A program made the position numbers and the translations under genes. This document shows, in pieces, positions 18,462 to 28,400 of a stretch of 64,000 nucleotides of DNA. Location of the stretch: positions 20,258-84,257 of the forward strand of contig PCBK01000017.1 of NCBI GenBank assembly GCA_002731275.1, given 5' to 3'. Positions within the stretch are counted from its first letter, which is position 1. Each line of letters opens with the position of its first letter. Origin of the DNA: Deltaproteobacteria bacterium. GTDB taxonomy: Bacteria; Myxococcota_C; UBA6777. A model generated the notes under the pieces. It saw only the letters and a list, made by a program, of their open reading frames with translations, searched no databases and was not told where the DNA came from.

Positions 18462-19028
18462 TCACTTCACCAGCCTGGAGATCGCTTTGAAATCCGGGCC
18501 TCCCACCTTCTGAAGCAAATCCAACAACATCGTATCTGTCGAAGATATCGTCACGCCAGCGCGTTCCATCAACCGAATCCCCACCTGCAAATTATCGTGA
18601 GAACGCGATGCAATTGCATCTTCAGCGATAAACACGCCAAAGTGGCGACGCACAAGATCACGCGCTGTCTGAAAGACACTGACATGCGCCTCGATACCAC
18701 AGACAATCACCTGATTGCGTTTGGAGTCCTTCAACGCCTCCATAAACGCAGGCGCTCCACAACAGGAGAAGCTCTCCTTCTCCAGGATCTTTGCGCCTTC
18801 AGGTAAACTGCGGGACAGATCGTCGAGTGTCGAACCGAGTCCTTTGGGATACTGTTCCGTCACAAACACAGGCATCCCAAAAGCCCTCGCACCTTCGATC
18901 AATTTGCGCACATTTTTGCGCAACGCGAACATACGACTTTCAGGCATCAATGCAGTATTTTTCTCTTGTAGATCGATGACCAACAAAGCAGCGTGTTGTT
19001 TGTGAAGTTGCAGAGTATCGACTTGCAT
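18462..19028 (-). CDS. Isochorismatase-like protein lacking the catalytic Cys
   Basis: A 188-residue protein with AAAGGAG before ATG 19028. The fold signature is clear: the first catalytic Asp in VIDLQ (Asp19), the Lys in LEKESF (Lys84), and the nucleophile loop GIEAHVSV. In the family, and in ISOC1/2-like proteins, this loop carries Cys; here codon AGT encodes Ser117. Asp and Lys are kept, so the protein may be a binding pseudoenzyme or use Ser. The C-terminal half is similar to ISOC2-like hydrolases as I recall them. It lies 32 bases after pepT on the same strand and may be co-transcribed with it. Confidence 0.8.
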   Translation of the reverse strand: MQVDTLQLHKQHAALLVIDLQEKNTALMPESRMFALRKNVRKLIEGARAFGMPVFVTEQYPKGLGSTLDDLSRSLPEGAKILEKESFSCCGAPAFMEALKDSKRNQVIVCGIEAHVSVFQTARDLVRRHFGVFIAEDAIASRSHDNLQVGIRLMERAGVTISSTDTMLLDLLQKVGGPDFKAISRLVK

Positions 19029-19060
19029 GTTCGCGGCTCCTTTCGAGGTAACAGAAACAA

Positions 19061-20296
19061 TCAGGCCTTTTCAGCCCATATCTTCACGAGCTCGATGATC
19101 GTCTCCACACTCTTTCTCATCGTGGAGACCGCAGCCCATTCAGTCTTTGCGTGGAACGCATGGGCACCTGTAAAAATGTTGGGTGTAGGGATGCCTTTTG
19201 CAGTCATCATCGCACCGTCCGTACCACCGCGGATGGAACTTAAGTGAGGCTCAACACCCACACGTTTGGCCGCCTCCATCGCGTACTCCACGATCTCTGG
19301 GCGCTCCTCAAGACGAAAACGCATGTTGTCATAACTGTGTTTGAACGTACAGGTCACCTCAGCGCCAGGAAAACGCTCCTCTGTGCGCGCACAGATCTCC
19401 CACAACAGCACTTGCTTTGACTCGACACCTTCTCGCTCGAAGTCGCGGATCAGGACGTGCAAAGAGGCCTCCTCTTCACATGCGGTCGCTTCATGTGGGT
19501 GGACATACCCTTCTCGACCTTCGGTGGATTCGGGGAGCATATCTTCGGGAAATTGTGTCACCAAAAAGGACAACACACGAAGCGCGTTGATCATCTTGTC
19601 CTTGGCATATCCAGGGTGGACGTTCTTACCACGAATGGTGATCTGTGCACCAAAAGCATTGAAGTTCTCGTTCTCGATCTCGCCGAGCTTGCTCCCATCC
19701 ATCGTGTATGCACACTCTACACCGAGCTTCTCAATGTCCAGGAACTCGACCCCACGACCAATCTCCTCATCAGGTGTAAAGAGCACCCTGACCTTTCCGT
19801 GGAGCGCATCCTTGTCTTGTATGAGCTGCTCCATCGCGGTCATAATCTCGGCAATCCCGGCTTTATCATCCGCACCAAGCAGGGTCGTCCCATCTGTCGT
19901 GATAATGGGCGTCCCCTCGTAATCCTTCAGCATCGGATAATCCGCGACCCGAATCACCTGTGAAGGATCTTTTGGCAACACAATGTCGCCTCCTTCGTAA
20001 TCAACCCACTGTGGATCGACGTTTGCGCCTGTCACAGAAGGCGAAGTATCAACGTGTGAGATAAACCCAATCACAGGGATCTCTTTGTGCCCCTCTGGTA
20101 GATTCGCAGGCAATGTCGCCATCACGTATCCGTGCTCGTCAAGCTCAACCTCCTGCATCCCAATCTCCTTCAACTCCTCCACCAACATACGGGATAAGTT
20201 GAGCTGTTTTGCGGTGCTTGGGTAGGTCGTGCTCTCTTCATCAGACTGTGTATCTATTCGGCAATATCGCATAAATCGTTCAATAAGACGTTCCAT
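19061..20296 (-). CDS. pepT: Tripeptide aminopeptidase PepT
   Basis: A 411-residue M20-family peptidase that removes N-terminal residues from tripeptides in the cytoplasm. Metal-site motifs are present: GFISHVDTSP, LGADDKAGIAEIM and TPDEEIGRG. AAGGAG precedes ATG 20296; the longer open frame to 20470 has no ribosome site. It is divergent from the radical SAM gene and upstream of the isochorismatase-like gene. Confidence 0.93.
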   Translation of the reverse strand: MERLIERFMRYCRIDTQSDEESTTYPSTAKQLNLSRMLVEELKEIGMQEVELDEHGYVMATLPANLPEGHKEIPVIGFISHVDTSPSVTGANVDPQWVDYEGGDIVLPKDPSQVIRVADYPMLKDYEGTPIITTDGTTLLGADDKAGIAEIMTAMEQLIQDKDALHGKVRVLFTPDEEIGRGVEFLDIEKLGVECAYTMDGSKLGEIENENFNAFGAQITIRGKNVHPGYAKDKMINALRVLSFLVTQFPEDMLPESTEGREGYVHPHEATACEEEASLHVLIRDFEREGVESKQVLLWEICARTEERFPGAEVTCTFKHSYDNMRFRLEERPEIVEYAMEAAKRVGVEPHLSSIRGGTDGAMMTAKGIPTPNIFTGAHAFHAKTEWAAVSTMRKSVETIIELVKIWAEKA

Positions 20297-20473
20297 GATG
20301 GACTCCTTTTCCTTCAAATGTTGGAGCACGAGCATCCCCGACACACCAGAAAAACGCAAGCTCTTTTGCGTAAGGTCCCAAACAGAAACCACCATCCAAC
20401 CTTCAGACTTGTCCCGATGTTTGTTCTTGGGTATCCTCTCAGTCAATCGATCGCGACCACACAGGAACAAAAC

Positions 20474-21556
20474 ATGTACGATACATCACACCATCCAGCC
20501 CGGTATTGGCACACGCTTGACACAACACGCATCCAGTGCAACTTATGTCCACGTTTTTGCAAATTGAAGGAAGGACAACGAGGATTCTGCTTTGTCCGGC
20601 AAAACATTGAACACCAGCTTGTCCTGACAACATATGGTCGTAGCAGTGGATTTTGCGTCGACCCCATCGAAAAAAAACCCCTCAATCACTTTTATCCAGG
20701 GACGAGCATTCTGTCCTTCGGAACAGCAGGTTGCAACCTCGGATGTCGTTTCTGTCAGAATTGGGACATCAGCAAGTCAAAAGAGATGGACAAACTTGCG
20801 GACTACGCCTCCCCCGAACAAATCGCCAAAAAGGCTGCATCTTTGGGCTGTCGTTCAGTTGCCTTTACGTACAACGACCCTGTGATCTTTGTCGAATACG
20901 CGATCGACATCGCCAAAGCTTGCGCAGAACACGACATCCGCTCCGTTGCCGTTTCGGCAGGATACATCACAGCAGAAGCTCGCGAGGATTTCTTCTCCCA
21001 CCTGGACGCAGTCAACATCGACCTCAAGTCATTTCGAGAGGCGTTCTACCACTCCCTGTGCTTTGCCCAACTTCAGCCAGTCCTCGACACTTTGCTTTAC
21101 CTCAAACACGAGACCGATGTCTGGGTCGAGATCACAACCCTTTTGATTCCAGATGAAAACGACAGCGATGAAGAATTACACGCACTCACAGAGTGGATCG
21201 CGACGCAGCTTGGTCCCGACGTTCCTTTGCACTTCAGCGCCTTTCATCCCGATTTTAAGATGGTGGACAAATCACGCACACCCAAAACAACACTCCAACG
21301 TGCGAAGCGCATCGCAACACAAAAAGGGTTGCGCTATGTGTACACAGGCAATGTCCACGACGAGACAAACGCGAGCACATATTGCCCCCAATGCGAAGCT
21401 CGTGTGATCCAACGAGATTGGTACGCGCTCGGAGAATACCATATCCGAGAAGGACGTTGTGCACACTGCCAAACTCCTATCGCCGGACATTTCGAGAACG
21501 AACCTGGAAAGTGGGGACGAAAACGACTTCCAGTCCGCATCACACAAAAAGGGTGA
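20474..21556 (+). CDS. amrS: AmmeMemoRadiSam system radical SAM enzyme
   Basis: A 360-residue protein. ATG 20474 has AGGAA upstream. An N-terminal Cys cluster (CNLCPRFC) is followed by the radical SAM motif CNLGCRFC (CxxxCxxC) and the AFTYNDP segment typical of this family. A C-terminal YCPQC...CAHC pair suggests a rubredoxin-like zinc site. In other bacteria AmrS occurs with AmrA (AMMECR1) and AmrB (MEMO1-like). Neither partner is visible in this window, and the reaction is not established. Confidence 0.85.
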   Translation: MYDTSHHPARYWHTLDTTRIQCNLCPRFCKLKEGQRGFCFVRQNIEHQLVLTTYGRSSGFCVDPIEKKPLNHFYPGTSILSFGTAGCNLGCRFCQNWDISKSKEMDKLADYASPEQIAKKAASLGCRSVAFTYNDPVIFVEYAIDIAKACAEHDIRSVAVSAGYITAEAREDFFSHLDAVNIDLKSFREAFYHSLCFAQLQPVLDTLLYLKHETDVWVEITTLLIPDENDSDEELHALTEWIATQLGPDVPLHFSAFHPDFKMVDKSRTPKTTLQRAKRIATQKGLRYVYTGNVHDETNASTYCPQCEARVIQRDWYALGEYHIREGRCAHCQTPIAGHFENEPGKWGRKRLPVRITQKG

Positions 21557-21793
21557 CAACGCTCAACACAAGAGGCAGAAACTTTTTTCTGGATAAGATT
21601 TGCCCTGCGAACAGACCTCCAAAAGTGATAATGCCGCTGGAAGGATGGACGAAAACTAGCCCTCTCTTTTTAGAGAGACGGAATTGACGTTTCAGTGGGG
21701 ACAGATTATCTTGTTGAAGGATAGGAGGGTGATCGAAGACAAACCTTCCCACGTAACAACACAAGGACCCTAGCGACAGAGACCGAATACACG

Positions 21794-23086
21794 ATGCCCC
21801 GCAACCTCTCGGCCTCACAACTCAGTGGAAACATGCGCTCTCGTAGCGTCATCCTATCGGTGTGTCTGCTACTCGCGGTCCTGCTTCACGCGCCGTTCTT
21901 CTTGATTCCTTCTTCTTGGCTCTTTTCGGACACGCCTCTCCCCAAGAAACGAACCCTCGTCGTCCAAAGACTGTACCGCACTTCAAAAGGTAAATACAAA
22001 CGCCGAAAAGTCCGGATGCAAAAATCGTCCGTGCGTCGGAGACTCGCAGAGAAGCGCAAGAAAAAGCGTAAAGAGCCCGATCCTAAGAAGGTGAAAGGAC
22101 AAGTCGTCGACCTCGCGCCAAGTCCCAGTGACAAAGCGCCCAAAGACGCGAAGTATCTAAGCCAGTACAACACTTACGCAAAGAAAGAGACCGTCAGCCG
22201 ACACAGGCGACTCAAATACAAACTCGCGACGAAAAAATTGCTGCGAAAGAAACGCGCCAAGCCCAAGAAAGGCCGGCTTGTCAGCCGTGGGATCAGTATT
22301 CGCAGCCGTAAGCCCTTCAAAGCCAACCCCAAACGTGCGCAAAAAGCCCCCTCCAAGGCCCAAAAACAACGAAAACGTGCGGCCAAAAAACCGAACAAAC
22401 GACGTCTCGCGATCCCCAAAGTTCGAAAGAAGCGACGTCTGCGACTGACAAAGTCGCAAAAAGCGCGCCTGCGATACCAAAGGAAAAACCAACGTATGAT
22501 CCCAGGAAGAGGCCGCTTTTTGAGCCTCGGCATCGGGAAACTATCCCTGAAAACCGCCCCCAACAATGGCAGCAAACAGGGTCAAAAAGGCGGTCGCTCA
22601 AGCGCAGGTGCAGGCGCACCAAATGTCGTCGATCTTCGCCCCGACTTTGGGACACTCTCTCGTATCCAGGGAGCCCCCGCACCTGACGACATTGACGCCC
22701 CCAAAGGCGAGGAGACCGCGCTCAACTCAAAACGTTGGCTGTACGCGTCCTTCTTCAACCGAGTCAAAAAGCTGATCGCCCAACACTGGAACCCCGTAAA
22801 AGTCTACCAAAGACGCGATCCATACCTCAACGTATACGGTGTCAAACGACGCACAACCATGCTCACAGTTACGCTCAGGGCAAATGGTAAACTCGAAAAG
22901 CTGAGCGTCTCCAATTCGAGTGGATTGACCTTCCTCGACAGAGAGGCGATGAGAAGTATCCGCGCTGCCTCTCCCTTTCCAAATCCCCCCAAAGCGCTCG
23001 TGTCCAAAGGACAAATCCGCTTCAAATTTGGCTTCACTTTAAGCCTCTCCAACAAAAGAGACCTCTTCAGAATCTTCCGAAGATAA
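21794..23086 (+). CDS. TonB-like energy-transducer protein with a basic middle
   Basis: A 430-residue protein with one N-terminal transmembrane helix (about residues 18-35), a very Lys/Arg-rich middle (60-250) instead of the usual Pro/Lys linker, and a C-terminal TonB-fold domain (about 320-430: TVTLRANGKLEKL ... REAMRSIRAASPFPNPP). TonB proteins link the ExbB/ExbD motor to outer-membrane receptors. No exbB or exbD is adjacent. The ribosome site is weak, and ATG 21833 is an alternative start. The basic linker might contact nucleic acid or anionic polymers, but this is speculation. Confidence 0.75.
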   Translation: MPRNLSASQLSGNMRSRSVILSVCLLLAVLLHAPFFLIPSSWLFSDTPLPKKRTLVVQRLYRTSKGKYKRRKVRMQKSSVRRRLAEKRKKKRKEPDPKKVKGQVVDLAPSPSDKAPKDAKYLSQYNTYAKKETVSRHRRLKYKLATKKLLRKKRAKPKKGRLVSRGISIRSRKPFKANPKRAQKAPSKAQKQRKRAAKKPNKRRLAIPKVRKKRRLRLTKSQKARLRYQRKNQRMIPGRGRFLSLGIGKLSLKTAPNNGSKQGQKGGRSSAGAGAPNVVDLRPDFGTLSRIQGAPAPDDIDAPKGEETALNSKRWLYASFFNRVKKLIAQHWNPVKVYQRRDPYLNVYGVKRRTTMLTVTLRANGKLEKLSVSNSSGLTFLDREAMRSIRAASPFPNPPKALVSKGQIRFKFGFTLSLSNKRDLFRIFRR

Positions 23087-23243
23087 CGTTTTGACAGAAA
23101 AACATGCGCCCACAAAATCAACGAATGGTGGCTCCACTCCCTGTATTCGAAGGCTGCGTAAGGTTTTGTAAGTTCAGGCTTTGTGTAAGAAGATCGTGTG
23201 TTTTGGTAGGTTTGGGCCTTGTGCCCAAGATAACGTAGAGGCT

Positions 23244-24494
23244 TCAGGAGAGGGCTTTGAGCATCCGTGCGACACTTTGTCTGTGTCCACCAGAGAGATC
23301 TTTGAGCAAGTTCCAGATGATCTTGACGCCGAGATTGGGGTCACTGCGCAGCAGATCGAGAAACTCAGTGCGTGGGATCTCCAAGAGGCGCACCTGGTTC
23401 TCGGCCTTGGCCGTGACCAGACGCCCCTGCCCATCGACAAGTGAGAGTAATCCAAAGTGTTGGCCAGTTTCGACAGTCGCGACCCAATGCTCTCCCCGGG
23501 AGAGTGTGACCTGTCCGTCAAACACGATGAACAAAGAGCGCTCAGCAGTGTCTTCTGTGAAGATCGTCTCGCCAGAGATATAATCTTGTGTGTGTCCAAG
23601 TTTGAGCACACGAGTGGTCTCACCAGGCTTCAATCCACGAAGAATCGGAGAGTTTGAGAGGCTTCGGCCGATATCGACTTCTGTGGTAGGTACGTAGTGT
23701 TCGGGAGAGGAGAGACGTATCGCGACAGCGGTGATGTTGTCACTTCCTCCGCGTGCGTTGGCACAGTCAATGAGTCGAGGGACGATCCTGTGACCTGCGG
23801 GCTCTTCGAGGACTGTGATGATCTCGTGGTTTTCGAGATAGCCATGAAGCCCATCAGAACACAATAAGAACTGATCACCGGGTTCAAGGGTAAAGAATTC
23901 AACTTGCGGATCGAGCTCTTCACCTTTTCCGATGGCCTGGATAAGGACGTTCTTAAATGGCGAAAATTTCGCTTGTTCTTCGGTGATGTACCCCTCTTTG
24001 ACCTGCTGCGCGACGAGGGAGTGATCTTCTGTGAGCTGGGAAAGCTCGCGATACCGGACGCGATAGATCCTTGAATCACCGATATGGGCGATAATACCAG
24101 TATTCCCTTGGAGGATCATGGCGGTCAATGTTGTCCCCATGGAGACATCGGGACCTATCTCTCTGCGCAAGCGAAGGATCTCGGCATTGGCCGCGACGAC
24201 AGCTTGCGTCACAAGCTCACCGACTTTTTCTTTCACAGCGCTGTCATTGGGTTGTTCTGCGATTTTGCGAACGAGGTCACGTTCGTTATAGATGGTCGCG
24301 CTGAAGGTCTCAATGGCGCGGCGGCTGGCTTTTTCGCCTTCGACACCACCACCCATACCATCAGCGACAACAAACAAGCCGTTGAGCGCATCGACGAGGT
24401 AATTGTCCTCGTTTTTCTTGCGGACCTGCCCTAGATCTGTACCCACCCAGGATTCAATTTGAAAGGGAGGTGCCTGATTTTGCGACGTATTCAC
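23244..24494 (-). CDS. PP2C protein phosphatase with cyclic-nucleotide-binding domain
   Basis: A 416-residue protein if started at GTG 24494, preceded by AAGGGGTGG; a TTG at 24533 would add 13 residues. The PP2C metal-dependent Ser/Thr phosphatase domain (about 18-265) has NEDN, DGMGGG, GDSRIYR, CSDGL and GGSDNITAV, so its metal ligands look complete. A cNMP-binding domain follows (about 285-400: SGETIF ... G-x-x-F-G-L-L-S-L). The domain order suggests phosphatase activity controlled by a nucleotide. It is a natural counterpart for the kinase at 43089. Confidence 0.88.
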   Translation of the reverse strand: MNTSQNQAPPFQIESWVGTDLGQVRKKNEDNYLVDALNGLFVVADGMGGGVEGEKASRRAIETFSATIYNERDLVRKIAEQPNDSAVKEKVGELVTQAVVAANAEILRLRREIGPDVSMGTTLTAMILQGNTGIIAHIGDSRIYRVRYRELSQLTEDHSLVAQQVKEGYITEEQAKFSPFKNVLIQAIGKGEELDPQVEFFTLEPGDQFLLCSDGLHGYLENHEIITVLEEPAGHRIVPRLIDCANARGGSDNITAVAIRLSSPEHYVPTTEVDIGRSLSNSPILRGLKPGETTRVLKLGHTQDYISGETIFTEDTAERSLFIVFDGQVTLSRGEHWVATVETGQHFGLLSLVDGQGRLVTAKAENQVRLLEIPRTEFLDLLRSDPNLGVKIIWNLLKDLSGGHRQSVARMLKALS

Positions 24495-24576
24495 GTGCCA
24501 CCCCTTGTGGAATGAGAGTGTCTGTTGATACAACAGAGAAAACGTTATAGGATGAATGAATCATTCGAGAGAATCG

Positions 24577-24605
24577 ATTATAACGAATGTGATCTTCTTT
24601 CTCAA
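24577..24605 (-). promoter_or_regulatory. Sigma-70-type promoter for the PP2C gene
   Basis: On the minus strand TTGAGA (24605-24600) is followed after exactly 17 bases by a perfect TATAAT (24582-24577). The expected transcript start lies about 75 bases ahead of GTG 24494. Confidence 0.65.
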
Positions 24606-24675
24606 GCAAAGACTTTCAACGGCACACAACAATGATCCGTAGTGTCGGTTTCTTCGAACCCATGAGAGGATTGAT

Positions 24676-25809
24676 ATGTCTACAAAAACATCGCCGTCGC
24701 CCACACAGGCGCCTTGTGCCCAGCCACAAGAGCAGTCGACAAAGACGTACTCCAGACGCGCAATGTTAACAGCAGGCGCAACGAGTTTGGCCGGTTTGTG
24801 TTTGGGCGCAGAGGACCTCTTTGCCGCAGATGATACGCTCACACATCAGAAGATCCCTCATCTCTCAGGCATTGGCGATGTCGGGGGGATGGTCAGAGGG
24901 GTAGGACAACGGCGCCAAGGGTATGTGCTGGAAGTCCACCACCGCTCGGTATATCCCAACACCATCTATCCTGTGAAGGGAGCCGCCGCCAAACAGATGG
25001 TGGATACATTCATCAAAACGTACACCAAAAAATCGACCGTCGCAGATGCTTGGGGACAATTTGTGGGGCCAGGTGATGTCGTTGGGATCCTCGTCGACGC
25101 GATCGGCAAACAGCAAGCTCGTGTCCGCCCTGCCGTCATTAAAGCTATCGCGCTAGGTTTGATCGCGGCTGGCGTCAACGCCAACCACATCATTGTATGG
25201 ACACGCCACGGAAAGTATCTCCCACAAGTCGGCTTCAAGATCAACTGGACCAAAAACGGCGTGCGCGCGGTCGGTGCAGATCAGATGGGGTTTGATGCAC
25301 GCCACGGTTTCCGCATCAAATCAGGACTCTTCGGACAGACCTGCGCCATCTCCAAGATCGTCTCTCGCTACTGCACCCATATCATCAACGTCGCGAGCCT
25401 TCAGGATCACCCAGTCATCGGCTGTCGACTCTCACTCGCCCAACAGATCCTCGCCTCTTATTCATGTTCGGGCTCATTTGTCCGCAAGTGGGGTGGCCCA
25501 GATATTGGCGTGATCTCCAAACAGACGATTATCCGACAAAAGTTCATTTTGCACATGATCGACGGTCTCGCAGGCACATATGATGGTGGTTTGAGTGGGT
25601 GGAATCCCCAGGTCATTATGGGTGGGACAGATCCCGTCGCGCTCGATCGGATTGGCTTCTCTAAGATCGAAGCCGCGCGACGCCGAACCGCCGCGACTCT
25701 CATCTCAAACTCCAGACGTAACCCCCAATACATCGGGCTCGCAGACACAAATGGGCTCGGAGAATCCGACCTCCTCAAGATCAAGCATCAAAAAGTCTTT
25801 CTTCGATAA
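24676..25809 (+). CDS. Tat-exported DUF362 family protein
   Basis: A 377-residue protein. The N-terminus carries a twin-arginine motif (YSRRAML, about residues 25-31) and a hydrophobic stretch ending near AADD, so it is probably exported folded. The body has the DUF362 pattern: VGPGDVVGILVD, RPAVIKAIALGL and, near the end, MGGTDPVALDRIG. DUF362 domains often accompany ferredoxin folds, but no 4Fe-4S Cys cluster is visible here. GAGAGGATTG precedes ATG 24676. The gene is divergent from the PP2C gene. Confidence 0.8.
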   Translation: MSTKTSPSPTQAPCAQPQEQSTKTYSRRAMLTAGATSLAGLCLGAEDLFAADDTLTHQKIPHLSGIGDVGGMVRGVGQRRQGYVLEVHHRSVYPNTIYPVKGAAAKQMVDTFIKTYTKKSTVADAWGQFVGPGDVVGILVDAIGKQQARVRPAVIKAIALGLIAAGVNANHIIVWTRHGKYLPQVGFKINWTKNGVRAVGADQMGFDARHGFRIKSGLFGQTCAISKIVSRYCTHIINVASLQDHPVIGCRLSLAQQILASYSCSGSFVRKWGGPDIGVISKQTIIRQKFILHMIDGLAGTYDGGLSGWNPQVIMGGTDPVALDRIGFSKIEAARRRTAATLISNSRRNPQYIGLADTNGLGESDLLKIKHQKVFLR

Positions 25810-25847
25810 GACCCTTTTCCGCTTCTACCCCCAACGCTCCCCCTTCT

Positions 25848-28400
25848 CTACTGAACGGTCACCTCATTGGGTTCGACAGCCCATACATTCACACTTTGCA
25901 GCCGCTGAAAGATCTGCTTATAGCGTTGGAGTGTCTGCAAGATATGCGCGGTGGATGGTCCTCGCTGGACGGAGATAGAAGGCAACCCCGAGAGGCTCAA
26001 TCGCCATGAAGGAAAACGTGGCCAACCCACCACATCAAGCTTCGCCTGTTTTGGGATCTGCGCCCTGATACGGACACGCTCGATAGCCTTCCAGAGACCG
26101 CCAAAGTCATCGATAAGACCATGCTTTTTGGCACGGATCCCTGACCACACACGTCCAGCAGCCAATCGCTTCACCTTCTCCAGTTTCATCTTGCGCCCTT
26201 TTACAACCTTGTCCAAAAACTGCTCGTAATTGACGAGGATAGAGGCCAACAATTGCTTTCGCTGAAGCTTGCTGAAGGCACGAAAGGGACTGAAAATATC
26301 GGCCATCTCCCCACGTTTTTGGATCTTGACATGGGCACCGATTTTCTTCATCAACCCTGAAAAGTCGAACTTCCCTGTGTAGATCCCAATCGAGCCCGTG
26401 ATCGTCCCAGGCATCGCGAGGATCTCATGAGCGGGCGCCGCGACGTAATATCCTCCAGACGCTGCGACCCCTCCCATCGAGACAACGACAGGCTTGACGC
26501 GCTTGAGCTTCTCGACATAGCGCCAGATCGTATCCGCCGCAATGACTGAGCCGCCAGGAGAATCCACACGCAGCACAACCCCCTTCACGCTCGGATCAAA
26601 GCGGGCTTTGATCAGCAACTTCACGATCGTCCGCGAACCAGAGAGATGTGTCCCAAACAAGGGATCGTCCAAATTCGGCCCAGAGACGATCGCGCCATCG
26701 ACGTAGATGACGGCGATCTTGTCACGACCACGCCACCGCTCTTTGACATAGCGACGACGGACGTATTTGACATCAAATGTGTAGGGGATCTTGATGTGCT
26801 TACGGAGCTTTTGCTCAAACATATCCCAGTAAAAGACATCATCGACAAGACCACGCTTTTTGGCCTGCGCAGCGGAAAAAATACCATGACGAAACCAGGA
26901 CTTGATCACAGAGAGCTTCCGCCCCCGGCTCTTACTGAGTCCCTTTTGAAGGACACCAAAGAGATCGTCAAGCAGCGCGTTCGAGGCCTCTTTGTGTGCA
27001 GGCGTAAAGCCCGTCTTCGTGTAGGTGTTGGGCGCTGTTTTGTACTTCCCAAACTTCAAGAATTCGGCTTTTACACCGACCTTTGCAAAGGTATCTGCCC
27101 AGAAGATACGACGACTCGCCAATCCACCAAGTTGCACGTTCCCAACAGGGCTCATGAAGACCTTATCAGCGACACTCGCGACAAAATACGTGCGTAAATT
27201 CATACCAGTCGCATACACGACGATCTTCTTCTTCTTTTTGCGGATCGCTTCGAGGGCCTCTCGCAACTCTTCGAGCTTGGCGACACTACAACGTAGATTC
27301 CCCAACCGCAGAAGGAGACCAACGACCTTTGGATCATATGCGATCCGGTAGAGAGCTTGCAGGACCCGCAAAAAGGTCGGCTGACCTGCTGTGAGTGTCA
27401 ATCCAAGCTGACGCTCAGGCAATGTCCCACCGAGATCCAACAACACCATCTTCCCACCAGTACGAATGAGCGGACGGTGAGGTTTTCCACGAACCCAGGC
27501 TGAGACGGTCATATTTTGAAACGTCGTCTGGTTGCCCAGACCGATCATCCCAGTCGAGCTGACACCCACACGACCAAAGCGAAACGCCAGATACGCCCCC
27601 ACCATCACTCCCATCCCAGGGATGAAGTTGTTTTGGTAATTGGCGCTGTGTGCGAAACTCGCTCCCAACACCCAGCCGTGAAGAGGCTCACCTTCGAGGC
27701 GATAGCGAAAGTCAATCCGCCCTGTCGTCTCAGGTAAAGACACATCAGCAGAGAGACTCAAGCGCGCGTTGGAGAGTGGTCGAATCGACAACCCAACCTC
27801 CCAAGTCCGAGGCGTCACGACAGTGCCAAAGCGCGGCGCCAAGACGTTACGGACATTGACACCGACGGACAGTATATTCAGCGGACGCCATAGCAACCCA
27901 ACGTCGAACTGGAAGAGATTGGAAAAACCGACCTCATCGCCGATCAACAGGTGAGCAGTCAGTGATGTGGAGAGTGTGGGATGGATCAAGACAGCCGATC
28001 CCAATGAAGCGCGCAAATGCGCACCAAGCTGCTCTCCAGCAGCGTTGGCAGAGTCCGGATAGAGGTACTGTAACCCAACAGAGGTGGACAACAATCCCAA
28101 AAATCGCTGGGACCAAAAGAGCGCGAGGCCATCTCCGTTCAGCGACGGATCTTGGGCAGCAGTCGGCTCCCAAGGCACGCGAAGTCCTGTATGCGTCAAA
28201 GAGAAGATCCACCCTTCCTGAAACCCTGTTGACGCTGTATTGAGCCGAAAAGAGACCGCGTCATCGTGATCTGCGATCGAACCCCAAGGGACAAACACCC
28301 CATCGACAGGGACATTATTTGCCCACACATTGGGAGCAGGCCACAACAGCAGCGAAACAAAGAGCAAAGACACAACACGACGAAGAACACAACAGGTCAT
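25848..28400 (-). CDS. sppA: SppA signal-peptide peptidase fused to a barrel-like N-terminal domain
   Basis: An 850-residue protein, well above the roughly 600 of E. coli SppA. Residues 1-27 form a signal peptide. Residues about 40-310 are beta-rich with alternating hydrophobic strands like an outer-membrane barrel. Residues 315-830 form the tandem S49 peptidase. The catalytic Lys is in FGKYKTAPN (Lys454) and the catalytic Ser is in GGVAASGGYY (Ser648). SppA degrades leftover signal peptides. The start ATG 28400 has GGGAGA upstream and overlaps the stop of the previous gene by four bases, so the two are translationally coupled. Confidence 0.85.
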   Translation of the reverse strand: MTCCVLRRVVSLLFVSLLLWPAPNVWANNVPVDGVFVPWGSIADHDDAVSFRLNTASTGFQEGWIFSLTHTGLRVPWEPTAAQDPSLNGDGLALFWSQRFLGLLSTSVGLQYLYPDSANAAGEQLGAHLRASLGSAVLIHPTLSTSLTAHLLIGDEVGFSNLFQFDVGLLWRPLNILSVGVNVRNVLAPRFGTVVTPRTWEVGLSIRPLSNARLSLSADVSLPETTGRIDFRYRLEGEPLHGWVLGASFAHSANYQNNFIPGMGVMVGAYLAFRFGRVGVSSTGMIGLGNQTTFQNMTVSAWVRGKPHRPLIRTGGKMVLLDLGGTLPERQLGLTLTAGQPTFLRVLQALYRIAYDPKVVGLLLRLGNLRCSVAKLEELREALEAIRKKKKKIVVYATGMNLRTYFVASVADKVFMSPVGNVQLGGLASRRIFWADTFAKVGVKAEFLKFGKYKTAPNTYTKTGFTPAHKEASNALLDDLFGVLQKGLSKSRGRKLSVIKSWFRHGIFSAAQAKKRGLVDDVFYWDMFEQKLRKHIKIPYTFDVKYVRRRYVKERWRGRDKIAVIYVDGAIVSGPNLDDPLFGTHLSGSRTIVKLLIKARFDPSVKGVVLRVDSPGGSVIAADTIWRYVEKLKRVKPVVVSMGGVAASGGYYVAAPAHEILAMPGTITGSIGIYTGKFDFSGLMKKIGAHVKIQKRGEMADIFSPFRAFSKLQRKQLLASILVNYEQFLDKVVKGRKMKLEKVKRLAAGRVWSGIRAKKHGLIDDFGGLWKAIERVRIRAQIPKQAKLDVVGWPRFPSWRLSLSGLPSISVQRGPSTAHILQTLQRYKQIFQRLQSVNVWAVEPNEVTVQ

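Noticed and set aside
21660..21690. A CTCTC/GAGAG hairpin after the radical SAM gene as a terminator
   Set aside because: Short stem without a T-tract, and it could be a chance repeat.
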